A DNA stretch of 64,000 bases. It comes from Leishmania martiniquensis (lineage: Eukaryota; Euglenozoa; Kinetoplastea; Trypanosomatida; Trypanosomatidae). A model generated the notes under the pieces. That model did no database searches and was not told where the DNA came from. It saw only the letters and a list, made by a program, of their open reading frames with translations. The DNA lies in assembly GCF_017916325.1 (NCBI RefSeq), contig NC_090153.1, positions 67,001 through 131,000 of the forward strand, read 5' to 3'. The translations under genes and the position numbers were made by a program. Below are positions 1 to 11,836 of this stretch, in pieces (position 1 is the stretch's first letter; the number at the start of each line of letters is the position of its first letter).

Positions 1-1725
1 GAACTATAAGACGCGTGGAACCAGAGGGACGCGCACATGCATAGGAGCCACTACGAACATACGCAACCCTACCGAACTCTCCTGCTACCCTTCCTAGGCA
101 ACCCTCACGCGTAAAATATCCCTCATCGCCCTTTCAACATGTATTTTACTGCGGCAGTTCACAGATGCGCCTGTTTACTTCACTACGCAAGACCTCGCCG
201 AGGCAGACGATACACGTAGATTGCTGTGTATGTGTGTGTGCGTGTGTGTATATGCGGGATAAAGAAGCAACAGTGGCGTCACGTAATTGTGCTTCATCTC
301 GTCCTGCCTGGCGGCTTCTCCTCTATCAAAGAGAGGAATCGGCATGCGGGGCCCAAAAGGAGAAGGAGGAGGGGAAAAGAGGAGCCGCACGGGGATGTGG
401 GGGGAGAAGAGGGGGAATACAGTGGGGTGGTAAGTGCCACCGGCGATGTCGGTGGTGAGAGCCCATCTGCAGGCCATCAAGAAGAAGCGGTGGGGAAGCG
501 GAGGAATTCGGTACGCTCACATTTGTCCAGTGCACCCGAGATAAGAGAAACCCAATCAGAGGAACCCAACGGAAAAAAAAAACTGAGACGAAAAAAAAAG
601 GCGAGTGGAACGAGCGAGCAGTGACGGCCACACAAACAAATGCCTCGTTCACTCTCAATTTGTGGTTACGTATACATATGTGTACACCCATCTCCATGCG
701 CATCTGTGTCTGCGTGTGCGTTGAAACAGAAAAAACGAACACCAACCCAAAGCAAATGCCAAATTCAAAAAAAGGAGGAGGAGGGGGGCGGTGCAGGGTA
801 GAGCGGAGTAGGAAAACATATGGAGCAAAGAATAAAAGCATACGTGCAGGCACGCACTTTTTCACGCACATCCGCTTCGGGACCAACGCCGCCGACAAGG
901 CCACATGGCGCCCTCACTCTCCTCACACGAGCACACGGGAGAACTCGGGTACACACACACACAGGCGCGCAACAGCCCAGCAGAGCTGTGCAGGGCCCCT
1001 ACTGGTGATCTGAAGAGGGGCCTACTGGGGGACCGGGGGCACTCAAGGGAAGAGGAAAGAAGAGAGGCGTTGCATAAGGTGCGAGGGGCGCGAGTGCCAA
1101 TGACCCGTACGCGACAAAACGACCGAGAGAAAAAAGGGATCGGCCGTGCGCGTGATGCTCTGCTGCGAGCGCCTGTACGGCAGTAAAAATGAAAAAAGGG
1201 TAAACAGAGAATAGTGCATTTGTGCGGCGGTTGGTGCATCCATGCAGGACCGGAGTGGCCACCCCGCCTCGAGATGCAGCAGTTGGTGCAATGAGCCCTT
1301 TTCATGTGCTAGCGTGCAGTGGTGCGCTGCGAGGGGCGAGGGAGGAGGGGGGGCGTACTTCTGCATAGCCACGTACGTGAGGAGAAACAGAAATGAAGAC
1401 CAAGTAGGCAGGACATAGTGGCGTGCATAGACAGAGGGCTTCACCTGCTTTGCCGGGGGCCAGCAACCGCATCAAGAACCCTGGTCGAGGGGCACTCACA
1501 AGCGCAGAAAGAAGAGGCACTACGAATCAGACGTCGGGACCCCCCAAGCCACTGCCTGCCGCTCCGTCATCCCTCTTGCCCCGCGTCCTCCCCCCTCCTC
1601 TTCATCGGCCTTCGCCCTCGCTGTCGACCCTGAAGGACGAGCACCTGCGCACGGGCGCAACGATCCCAACAAAATATGGAGAGAAGCAGGGGCACTTCAA
1701 GGGCAGCGCGAGGCGCAGGCAGTCG
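1..1725. other. Gene-free left edge, downstream of first RRM gene
   Basis: No credible coding sequence is seen. The plus strand is purine-rich with short TG/CA runs (about 226-250 and 952-965) and A-rich runs near 575-600. From about 1410 to 1725 the base composition becomes more even and GC-richer. Because transcription runs leftward, this would be 3' UTR and intergenic sequence of the RRM gene ending at 1726. Short overlapping open frames on both strands have low-complexity translations and are not genes. Confidence 0.6.
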
Positions 1726-2766
1726 TCAAACATACGCCTTCCCACCCCACAGCAAGTACGGGTTATGGCAGAAGCGTCCGCTATGGCTTCCGTCACTGGC
1801 ACTGCGCGGCAGCGACGAGTTCGATGAGTCGCAGCAGATCGGTCGGGGCACCAATGCGGGGAAGGGACGCGTGGGCGCCACTGCTGCGACGTCCAACTGC
1901 GAACCACAGCAAGAGCGGCTTGGTGTGTTTGCCACGGAGTCCTCAGAGGAAGAGATGAACTGTGGCGCATGCGATAGACTGAGCGACTCCACGCAGCTTC
2001 TGCTCGGCGCACTCACCTCCAGCGCACTAAGTGGAGCGATGGCCGGCAGAGAGGAGCAAGCAATGATGGCCAACGAATTGAATGCTGTGGTTTCGCTGGC
2101 GTTGCCGTCCGAACGAGAAGTCTCTAGGTGATGCCTCTTGGACTTCACGGCGTCGTTGATCAGCTTGCCCATCAGCGGGATGCCGCGGCACTGGGGAAAG
2201 GCGCAGGTGTTGTGCACCGCGCGCAGGGCGGCCTCCGCCGCGCCGAAGTTCTCAAACGTGATGAATGCAATGCGGCGGCGCTCCGTCGAGTCGGCCAGCG
2301 GCGCCGTGTCGTTGTGCATCGTCACCCTCACCACCGAGCCGTGGCTGCTCACCAGATCCACAAGGTCCCCCTCCGTCGCCTCCAGCGGCACGTTGCGCAG
2401 GAACAGCTTGTTCATCCTCAGCCGGTCACTCCCAGCCGGCGTGCCGTCGTGCTGCTGCTTCGCCCACTGCACAGACACCGTCTTGCCGAACAGCGGCATG
2501 CCGTGGGCGTCGCGCAGCGCACGCACCGCCTCCTCATGCGCCTCGTAGCGCACAAATGCCGTCCCAAGGCTCTGCCCGCTGTGGATGTCGCGCATCACCA
2601 TCGACGAGGTGATGTTGCCGAACACAGAGAAGATCTCGCGCAGACGGTTGTCGTCCACCTCGCGCGGCAGGTAGCGGATGAAGAGGTTCGTGCTGCTCGG
2701 CGTGTAAAACTGCAGCTGAGTAAGGCAGTGGGACGCGCCGATGGTGGTGACGGGAACGTTTTGCAT
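1726..2766 (-). CDS. Two-RRM RNA-binding protein, mosaic copy 1
   Basis: A 346-residue protein with two RNA recognition motifs. RRM1 (about residues 27-103) has RNP2 NLFIRY at 27-32 and an unusual RNP1, LGTAFVRY at 67-74, where the first aromatic RNA-stacking position is Thr. RRM2 (about 119-203) has RNP2 KLFLRNVP and RNP1 RRIAFITF. The Ser-rich tail of about 145 residues has no recognised domain but contains HNPY 10 residues from the end (334-337). The start ATG at 2766 lies just after a pyrimidine tract and AG; the frame stays open upstream but only through that tract. The RRM block is identical in nucleotide sequence to the gene at 11837-12865, while both ends differ. Proteins of this type in trypanosomatids usually bind mRNA 3' UTRs and control stability or translation; the target here is unknown. 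After GKL the SEDY found in the other copies is replaced, which suggests a recombination junction. Confidence 0.88.
   Translation of the reverse strand: MQNVPVTTIGASHCLTQLQFYTPSSTNLFIRYLPREVDDNRLREIFSVFGNITSSMVMRDIHSGQSLGTAFVRYEAHEEAVRALRDAHGMPLFGKTVSVQWAKQQHDGTPAGSDRLRMNKLFLRNVPLEATEGDLVDLVSSHGSVVRVTMHNDTAPLADSTERRRIAFITFENFGAAEAALRAVHNTCAFPQCRGIPLMGKLINDAVKSKRHHLETSRSDGNASETTAFNSLAIIACSSLPAIAPLSALEVSAPSRSCVESLSLSHAPQFISSSEDSVANTPSRSCCGSQLDVAAVAPTRPFPALVPRPICCDSSNSSLPRSASDGSHSGRFCHNPYLLWGGKAYV
2161..2706 (-). repeat. RRM cassette, copy 1 (546 bp)
   Basis: This block appears identical to 12293-12838 (constant offset 10132). The nucleotide text was compared at both ends, and translations in several frames agree throughout. 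It encodes both RRMs from YTPSS to GKL. Outside the block the two genes have no obvious nucleotide similarity, and the reading frame is kept at both junctions. Confidence 0.93.
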
Positions 2767-2801
2767 TGTCGACGGCGGGGCTGTGTGGGACAGGGAGACC
2801 A

Positions 2802-2864
2802 CTCGTGCGCAGGTGAGGCGATGGGACACAGTGAGAGCGGAAAAAAGAAAGCGGACGAAAATAA
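2802..2864 (-). promoter_or_regulatory. Predicted trans-splice acceptor, RRM copy 1
   Basis: Reading the minus strand, a long C/T tract (2831-2864) is followed by the first good AG at 2803-2802, 35 bases before the ATG at 2766. It supports the chosen start and excludes upstream in-frame codons. Prediction only. Confidence 0.45.
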
Positions 2865-3682
2865 TCTGAAGAGGCAAACACAAAAAAGGGCGAAGAGAGC
2901 GGTTACTCGGAATAACTGCTGCGTGGCGCAATATGGAGAGAAAATCGGTTGGTCACCAATGCGCAGACGCACAGGATGGAGGACGCACCAATAGAGAAAA
3001 CTGAAAACGTGTCACGCAATCAAGTTTGCAAGAGTAAGCTGGCGAAAATGTGTGTGAGAGATGAGACCAATATACGAGCGAGGCAACCGCCGAAAAGAGT
3101 CTCAGCCCTGGCGTAGGCACGAAAACACAGCGACGATCGAGCACGGTGATACGAGGAGTAGCACTCATACAACAGGGCACTTGGCGAAAGAAAAACGATT
3201 CGAATAGAAAAGACCACAGAGTGTGCAGATGAAGACGGTAAAAAAAAAGAGCTCACACATACGCAGAGCGAAGAGAAGAGAGAGGAGGGGGCGGGGGACA
3301 CCTGTGAGTGGACAAGAGAGGAAATCACCAGTGAGGAAAAGGAGAGAGGGGGAAAGAGACGTGGATTAGAAGCGGAAAGAGAAAAATTTCAGTGACGAAA
3401 CAGATATGAAAGGCACAGAAAAGGAGAAGAGAAGAGGGAGAGTGCAGATTGGACCAGATACGAGCGAATGATGAAGCTGTGGGACACTTGGAAACCGCAA
3501 CAGCGAAAAGGAAAAAAAGAAGAGATGAGAGGGGACACACACACACACAAAAATAAAAAAGCGGATGCTTCGTTAGAACTCACTCAACACGCACATACAA
3601 AAAAAAAGAAAGAGCGGCAGTCACTGAAGGGGAAGGCGAGGGGCGAAAGAGAGGGAGAGAGAGGTGGAGGGTGCTAATTATG

Positions 3683-3696
3683 TATATATATATATA
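3683..3696. repeat. TA dinucleotide tract
   Basis: Seven TA units inside purine-rich intergenic DNA, next to GA-rich repeats. Confidence 0.9.
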
Positions 3697-5042
3697 CCAG
3701 AAGAAAGGTGGAGCGAGAGAGAGCGGGAGAGAAGGAGAAAGGGAGACGAGACGTCTGTCTCCTCCCCGCTTCTGCTTTGTCTCTGTTCCTCTTCCCCCTT
3801 TTTACCCCAAATTTGAGGTACGCTTCGTCAGTTGGCGTTTCTCTTCGTGCCGCGGCGCACTGAGAACGACAGCCGGACGACACACACACACACAGAGACG
3901 TGAGCGAATGAAAACGAACGGCAAATGGCTTCACTCCTAAGTGTCGGAGAGCGCCAAGAGAGTCAGTCAAGGAAAAGCGTATGAGGAAAACAAAAGAGGA
4001 GCGCGCGTACGGAGACGAGGAAAAAGGGGGGAAAACAAAAACCCGGCGAAACGCAAGCAGAAGACGAAAGATGAACGCGAAAGTGCGGCAGCGATTAACA
4101 ATCCCCGCCCGCCCCCAAATATATATGTATAGATATACAGGCGACGCCAAAGGGAGACGGGGCAGAAGAGTGGAAGCAGAGAGCAAAGGTGAGGGTGAGA
4201 AAAGACAACGTGTGTGGGGAGGAAGAGAAAGTGGGGGTAGGAGTGAAAAGGCCTGGATTGCAGCGGTGGGGGGAGGGAGGATGGGAAGTTACTGAAGGAG
4301 GAAAGGGGATCCCTTTAAAAGCAGAGAGAGGGGGGAGGAAAAAAGGGCGCTATTGAGAAAGGAGGGAAGGGACACAGAGGAAGCCAAAAGATAGATATAT
4401 AGATATATGTATATCTTTTACAAGAGAAGTTGTGTGTGAGAGAGTTGAGGCTATCGATCGTCAGTTCGATATCTTTCGCTGCTCTTTGCCCTTTTTTCTT
4501 CTCCTTTTTATGAGTGGTGACACACTTCTTTGATGCCTCTCACGGTGTGAGGGCCTCTCATTCACCGTCTTTGGATTCCGTTCTCTTCGAATCTTGATGT
4601 TTCAGCTTACGTGCGTCTCTTGCGGCGGCTCTACATTCTCCTCTCGCCCTCACAGGCACATGCACACACACACACACACGCGCGCGCGTGGAAACGCTCC
4701 TTTCGGTGGTTCCTAAAAGGGTACGCTTCGCCCGAAATATCTCTGTGTGTATCTTTGCTCGCTTGGAATCCCTCTTCGCTCTCCGCACCGCCCGAAATCC
4801 TTTTCGCCTCGGTTGCCGTGCTGCTCAGCGGTCTTTGGCGCGTCGGAGATGAGGACACACGCGCAAAAAGAGCAGCGGCAGATCAACGAAGTGGGCTGCG
4901 GGCTGCTGTGTTCCGATCACAGAAGACACCCCTATAAAGGAATGCGGCCCGTGAGGAGGAAGCAAAGGTAAGAGAGCAAGCGGAAGAGAAGCGCAGCGTC
5001 GAACGATTCCGGCCCACAGTATCGGCAAGGCCTGTTGTTGTA

Positions 5043-5067
5043 GGGTGGGGGTGGGGAGGGGTGCGGG
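5043..5067 (+). repeat. G-run cluster (quadruplex candidate)
   Basis: Several runs of three to five G separated by single T or A or by TGC within 25 bases of the plus strand. This fits an intramolecular G-quadruplex pattern. It lies in intergenic DNA on the non-transcribed strand. Confidence 0.5.
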
Positions 5068-8000
5068 ATGTGAGAAGGGGGTAACGATGAGACGCGAGAG
5101 AAGAGAAGCCGTTTGCAGATGACCCTGATGTTGTTTTGTCAACGAAGAAACGTGCTTGAGGGGGTGGGGGACGGAGTGACAGCGAATGTGGAACATGCGG
5201 CACAAAGAGAAACAAAGAGTGCTCCCACACCAAAAAGAACGCCAAAGCACTCCAAAGAAAAGAGAGGGGAGGAGGTGTCGCACTGGTCATTGCGAAAAGA
5301 AAGAGAGAGACTCCGCTTCGGACCGAGCAGAGCGCGACACGATAAGCGGGTACCTAACCAGAGTGTCTCATATGGCCGTCGCTTGCACCTCCCGCGGTGC
5401 GAAGACAGCAAAACGCGACGCCACCGTCTCGAGGGCAAAGCCGAGAGGCGCTGCCGGGCCAGCGTACGCGCAGGACTGCCATGTGCTATGGCATGCGGCT
5501 GTACCCTCGCCAAGTAGACATTCAGAACGACTAGTTTGGCTTTATATATTCAACTCTCTTATGTGGGCCATGCCACTGAACATCTGCAGGTATCACGCGC
5601 ACACAGAAAGCGCTGCGATTACGTAGGCACATCACTGCAAACGTCCTCGGAGGAAGCGCGCCAGCTAACGGGCACAGAGGCTCTACACAGAAGAGATCTC
5701 ATGCCGCTCTAACAGCTGCAGCAGCAGCTCCCCCTCCCCTTGCCTGAGGAAGACTCAAGCAGAGAAGGAATGGGATAAGGAAAGCACATCCCCTCATCGC
5801 TTTCCGTTAGACGGCACTCTCGTCTCTCCCCTGCCAACCTACCCTTAGCACCCGGCCCTCTGTGTTGACGGCATCAGACACGTCGGTATCTAACAGAAGA
5901 AATGACAGCATAAATGTGAGGACACTTCGTCGGCGCCTCGGGGCTCACGCACAAAAACTGAAGGGAGTAAAGCAGCCGCACCATCGGAAAAAAGGCACCA
6001 CAATGCTTAGGGAAGAGAGCGCGCAGACCCCAAGAAGCGCCGCGCTAATGTGGCAGCACATCCGTCACAGACATGTGAGCAGTGGGCGATATCCAGCGAA
6101 GGGGGAGAGAGCTTGAAAAAAAAAAAATACGGCGAAATGACCGGGAGGAAACTGGGAGAGAAGGGGGACAAGAGAGGTGTGCCAGCGCGAACCGGGCCAT
6201 GTCGCTCACGACATTCAGAAGCCGTCAAGCCCGGCGAGAACGCATGCGCTTGCGCAGAGTTTCCTCGGCGTGCTAAGCAGAGCGAGACGCACGCATAGCG
6301 GAGGACAACCCCGATGACGGACATGCGAAAACGATGAGCGACTACAAAAAGAGGGAGCGAGAAGAAAAGGGAGCCAATGCGTTCAAAGTGCGAAAGAGGA
6401 ATAGGAAAGCGAAAAAGAGGTGCGAAAGAGCGCAGAGGCGCGAAACGGAGATAACACATCCATCTGCATATATATGTATATATCTGCACACACGCACAGG
6501 CAGGCAGAGAGACACGCACGCGACGGGGAGGGGGGATCAATTCCATGATGAGAGTCGCACACGACTATATATGGTCTGCACACGCACACAAACGTTCGGT
6601 AGATGACAATGGAAATAGAAACAAAACGTTCTTTAACGATTCATTTTGAAGTGTCCACCCCTCACGAACAGCTCAGCGCGTAGAAGCACGCAACCACAGG
6701 TTATTTGCCTATGCTGAACGACGTCTACGCGCACGAGCCGGACACGAAAACACTGTCTGGCGTCGCGCCGCCTCTTGCGATTCCACCGCATGCCGCACAG
6801 GCTGAAGGGAAAAGAGAGGCAACAGCAGTAGAAGGGCGGGCACCCCTGCTGAGGTGTAGATGCGATCCGTGCCGAGCTTGTTTGGACACGTGATCGAGAC
6901 CGCACATCTCTTCGGCGGCGCACCAGCGTAGGCCTGCACACCGACCACAACCATCAGCAGCAGTAGCCCGAGGCCGCCGGCGGCGCGCTCTGTGGCTTCT
7001 CCCAGACAGAGTGCGCGCAGGGCCTCCGGTGATGCCGCGCATTGGAGCGGCCGGGTGCCATCAGCCAAGGGAGAGAAAGGGGATAAAAAGATTATGACGA
7101 TCGAGACAGGCATACACATACTCGACGAGAAACACAGATGTCCACATGTGCGGAGTGTCGCGGTGATTAACGCACAAGTGCTCTGCGTCAGTCGTGAGAA
7201 CTGCATGCAAGCTAAGCGAGCCGACAAAGCCACAGCTCTCGTGGGTTCTAAGATAGAAAAAAAAGGGCAGCGGGGGAGGCAGAGGGGAGGAAGCGATGGC
7301 TGCATGCTTTCAGCAGTGTGTGCCTTTTAGCCTTAGCTCCTCTCCTCCCCTCTGCCGTCCACAGCAGAATAGGGGAAAGGGGGAGAGTCGCAAAGCGCAA
7401 CGAGCGCCATGCAGAGGAAATCAGAGGATAGCCGCCAGAGGCACAGAGAGATGGGGCATTCAGGCAGGAGAAAGTGACGGGGCAACGCAAGGTAGGGGGC
7501 TGAACGAGTAGAGAAGACAGTCACGAGCATGATTGAACGAGCGTATACAGATATGACACTAATGGTAGCGAGAACTGGAAAAAATGTTTCAGGAAGATGA
7601 ACGATGAAAGCAAGGAAAGAAATCGCACAAGTAGATAAAACGCTTGTTCCGCTGTCTCTCTAACGCGTCGATCGCACCTTCGTGTGGGAGCGGATCTTGG
7701 GGATGGGGGTGGGGGGTCGTTGTCGACGTGCATCTGCAGAGGAAGAAAAATTTTCGTCTCGAGAGCAAAAAGCGACCACAACAGAGGTCAGAGCTTTCAC
7801 CACCAGAGCTGTCACCAGTCTCCCGCCTCACACAACATATCTCTACCTCGCCCCACTCCCCCCCTGACACGCATACACACACCTCCTGATCACAGACAGC
7901 CTCTGCTTCCCTTCCACGGCTGGGAAAATGCCACCCTTCGAAGCACAAAAAAAATGGCGCAGTCAGCATACCATGGCGGCCGGAAAGGAGAAAGTGAAGA

Positions 8001-9645
8001 ATACGTGTCTCTGCATGATTTCCCCCGAGCGTGCAGTGCGTCAGTGAAAGAGACGCTCACAACGGTGGTAGTGGGGTTCGGACTGAAAAGAAGAAAAAGC
8101 GAGGGCACAAGGCAAAGCAATCGGCATACGTTGGAAGAAGCACCGCAGGCACCTTCCCTGAGAATCCCCCGGCAAGGTGCTGATACGCGCGTAGGCGGAA
8201 GAAACGGCCCATCTCGGGCGGCAGTAATCGAAAAAGAAAGAGCCTTATTGGCCTCCCGATCAAAAAGGTACGTCGACTTTTTGGCAAGCCGACGAGGGTG
8301 CCAAAGAAAAATAAAGAGAAGGGCGCTGCCCAAAGATGAAGAGAGGTGGGGAGGGAGGAAGGGAGGGCGCCGCGGAGACGCCCTCCACATCAAAGAGAAA
8401 ACAAGGAAAAAAGGGAGAAGAAGCACGCACGCGCATCACAAAGAGGGGATGATGAAGCGCCTGAGAGGGGGAGAACGACGAGCGCGAGCGCCCACCCCCA
8501 AGGGAAAAGAGGAAGAGAGAAGGGTGTAAAACCTTTCCCCGTCTCGCAAGAAAACATTTCGTTTGTCGAAGCTGGAAGAGTTGGCACAGGGCATTGGCGG
8601 TTCACGGAGTGCGTCAGTGCGTGTCGATCCGCGGGAAGATGCTGAGATACTGAAGCACGCAAAGGAGAATGATGGGGGAGAGGGACCAGACAGAGAAACG
8701 AAAGGCGGGAGGGAAAGGCACAGAAACAACCGAAACGTTGACAACCACGGAAAGTCAACGAGTCGAGGCGCGAAAGGGGGGAAGATCGTTTGGGAAGGGG
8801 GGAGGGGAACGGCCAATGAGGTGGAAGAGGCACCAATACCGCAGGGAGAAAAGCTGTGTTATCACACGAAGGTAGCGGCGTCGAGGGAGCGCAAGCTCTA
8901 GAAAGTAAATCATCAATGCCACGCTGAACGTGCAGATGAGAGTGCAGGCCTCCAGTGTGCCTGTGCTCCCCGTATGCTCTCCAATCGGGCCGGCTAAATT
9001 GCAGCTGCTTGTCGGTGTACAAGGACAGTTGCCAGCATCGCTGAGAAGAGCGCGCGCACGCCGGAAGGACCGCGATAAAAGGCCCAGAAGACGAAAAAAA
9101 AAACTGTGTGCAAAAGAGATTGCAGGGGAAAAATGCGTCGCAATGAGTGGAGAAAGCTGCAAGCGGAAGGTAAGAGACAGAGGAAAGGGGGGAGCGGGAG
9201 GAGGACTCAGCAACAGCTCAAGGCGCATAGCGCCATCAGCTGCAGTAAAAGCAAATGCACCAAACGCCGTGCACGTAGCGTCTGGGGAGTCTCTTCCCGA
9301 CCGGGTCAACTATGCCCGCGGAGGAGATACCTCCTCAACATGCCGAGCAGCTTGAAGGAGAGCTTTGAGGAAGACGGTGATTGGCCATCAGTCAACTCTT
9401 CTGTAAGCTACAAGCGGCTCAGCAGACGGCCTCTGTAGAGAGACACCCCTCACCACAGTTAACACTACAGAAAAGAAAGGAGAAGACAGAAATATAAAAA
9501 AGGGCAAATATATGATTGTATGCATGTGTGTGTGTGTGTGCATGCGCGTTCCTTGCGAAGAAAAGGGAGAGTCCGGCATCGACGCGCAAAGGCACTGGAG
9601 AAGAAAGGAAAACGGCAGAAAGTGAGACCATACAAACGCGGATAA

Positions 9646-9712
9646 CGTGAGAGAGAGGGGGAGGAGGAGGCGGAGGGAGGGGAGAGGGAGGGGGGAGAGG
9701 GAGGGGAAATCT
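9646..9712 (+). repeat. Long GA/GGA purine tract
   Basis: About 65 bases with only one pyrimidine, made of GAG, GGAG and GGGGAG units. As pre-mRNA on the minus strand it would be an uninterrupted CU tract. It can support triplex or quadruplex structures and could act as a strong splice or polyadenylation-directing tract. Confidence 0.7.
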
Positions 9713-11836
9713 GAGCAACGGAGAGGCGCGCGGCGTCTTGGTGAGAGGACAGAGGTTAAAGCGAATACGAGCACACCACACGCGCGAAGAAGCTGCGAGA
9801 GAAAAAGAGAACGGTCACTCCTCTTGAGCGAGAAAAAAAAACAAGACGGCATTTCACCAGCCAGCTCCCCGAGCCAAGACAAAAGAAGGAATAGCGATGA
9901 AGAGTCAGCGAGCACACCTCTGCAGGCTGGGGCGCACTTAAACCAAATCAGCGGCTCACCCATTCGTCTTCGAAACCGTCTTGCCGCGATGGACGCGCTC
10001 TTTCCTTTTGGAGGGGGTCTTCAGTGCGCCTGCGCCTGTAAGTACAAGCAATACCAGCACTGCTTTAAAGCCAAAACGCGGGTCCTAGGTACTCGGCAGT
10101 GGGCAAGTAGCGATGTGAAGGGACAGATCCAGAGAGAAACTCAAAAGAAAGAATAATGTGACAAGAAGAGCGGCACTCAGGCACACGAGCGCCCTCCGTC
10201 CGCGTAAAATTCGCCGGCCACCTCCGTTTAATCAAACAAGAAAACACCACATGCAGACACACACACACACACACGTGAAGGCCCTTCTCACCTTTTTATC
10301 TCTTTGCCTTTGTGCGCTCTTCCTCATGTGTGCGCGTGCGCGTGCGAGGTTGAAGAGACGACTGCCCAGTCCGCGACCGGGGAAGCACATAACAGAGTCG
10401 CGTCTTCCCTCCTTGTAGTAGGTGATGCGACGTACGCGGGCCTCGTCTGCAATGTGTATATGTGTAGGAATGGCCTCTCCATCATGGACAACACACGCAT
10501 GAGGGAAGCTTCAACAGCAGCAGTATGAAAAGCAAAAAAAAAACGGCGAAAGGCCTGGCAGTGGCAGCGCCGTCGCCCAATGCGAGGGCACACGCACAGG
10601 GATAAAAAGAGAGCAGAACAGGTGAGAATGAGGAGCAGAAGAAAGGCGCGACCTCGAAACGAAGCAACAAGCCTGAGACGGGGCCGTACATTGCCACCAC
10701 GCACAGGTGATAAGGTAAGGCATGAATGCCAAGCAGGACAAAAAGAGCTACAGAATCCAAACGCAGAGGGAGATGAAGGGAACACAACTGGAGGGCGGCG
10801 CGCTGGTAAAAGAATGAAGTCGGCGGTCCCTCTCGCAGCCACTGGAGTCCGCCCCGTTGCACGACCTCTCGCGCCTGCGCGGTGGGGTGACGGTATAGAT
10901 GCGCCCCTAAGCTTCTTCACAGACGCGTTACCCTCCCCCAGATCACGGCAGAACTAATAACGAACTGCACAGTGACACTTCCGTCTGCCTGCCTCACCCA
11001 CTCACCCGTCCTTCACTCAGCAGAGATGCGGCGCAAGTCAAGACGACCCCCCATCGGGTGTTTCACCTCGACTCAGGGGCTCCTCTTCTCCTCGCCGCCC
11101 TGCGCACTCGTCTCCCAAGCAACACCACCAGAGACGGCACTCAGTATTCCTTCGGCGCGCCCCATCTCACGCAAAAACGCAACCTCACTCTATCCTGCCT
11201 GAGGCGGGCCCCCGTCGAGTGCTGTGGAGCAGCGGTAGAGAGACGTTACAGGAATACCGGCTTTCTGAGACGAGCGCCACGTCTGCCTCGAGCTCAGCGC
11301 ATCGAAAGCCCCAAAAAACGCTGCGACGAAGCTCCCATGATGGCAGTCACCATGGGGTCCATTCTTCTCGGCCTGGATCAAGGTGCCCCACACTAGAGGG
11401 GGCGGTAGGGGTAGGCTGACATACGCTCGGGCCTCGCTGGGACCCCATTTATTCCACGGGTGGTGGGTGGGCACCGTCGTAGTGGCCTTGGAAGCCGCGA
11501 CATGGAATAATGGCCGCCAGTAATAGTAACGCTACGCACTATGACCGCTCTACCGACCTTCAGCTCCGTAAGCGTCTCACCCACTCCTCAGCAAAGACAG
11601 TGCGTCATTGGCAACGCTACGGTAGCTGTTTTCCGCCCCCACAGAGAGCAGAGCCTGAGGCCCTGATGCCACGCACAGCGGTGGCCCCGAGCTCTTCGAG
11701 AAGTCACATACGTTGCTGCTACACGAGTCGAGACGGCGGAGCGAGCCAGAGCCAACTACATGTGCATAGCCGGCGGCGCTGCAAGCACAACCCTAAAGCA
11801 GCGCACTAGGAAGAAGGCGTTGCAGAAATTCTCCTA

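Larger units (their letters stand above)
2767..11836. other. 9-kb gene-free stretch between RRM genes 1 and 2
   Basis: No convincing coding sequence. Most is purine-rich on the plus strand with A-runs, GA-runs, CA/TG repeats and TA tracts (3683-3696, near 4110-4135, 4395-4418, 6465-6485). A T/C-rich patch at about 4430-4830 has the opposite strand bias. A G-run cluster lies at 5043-5067. The stretch 6640-7080 and most of 11000-11830 are GC-richer and more even in composition. For leftward transcription this would hold the 3' UTR of the gene at 11837-12865 and the 5' flank of the gene at 1726-2766. Confidence 0.6.

Noticed and set aside
2128..2994. Plus-strand frames across the RRM cassette (also at 12297-12907)
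   Set aside because: Antisense shadows of GC-rich RRM codons; His/Arg/Ala-rich without domain.
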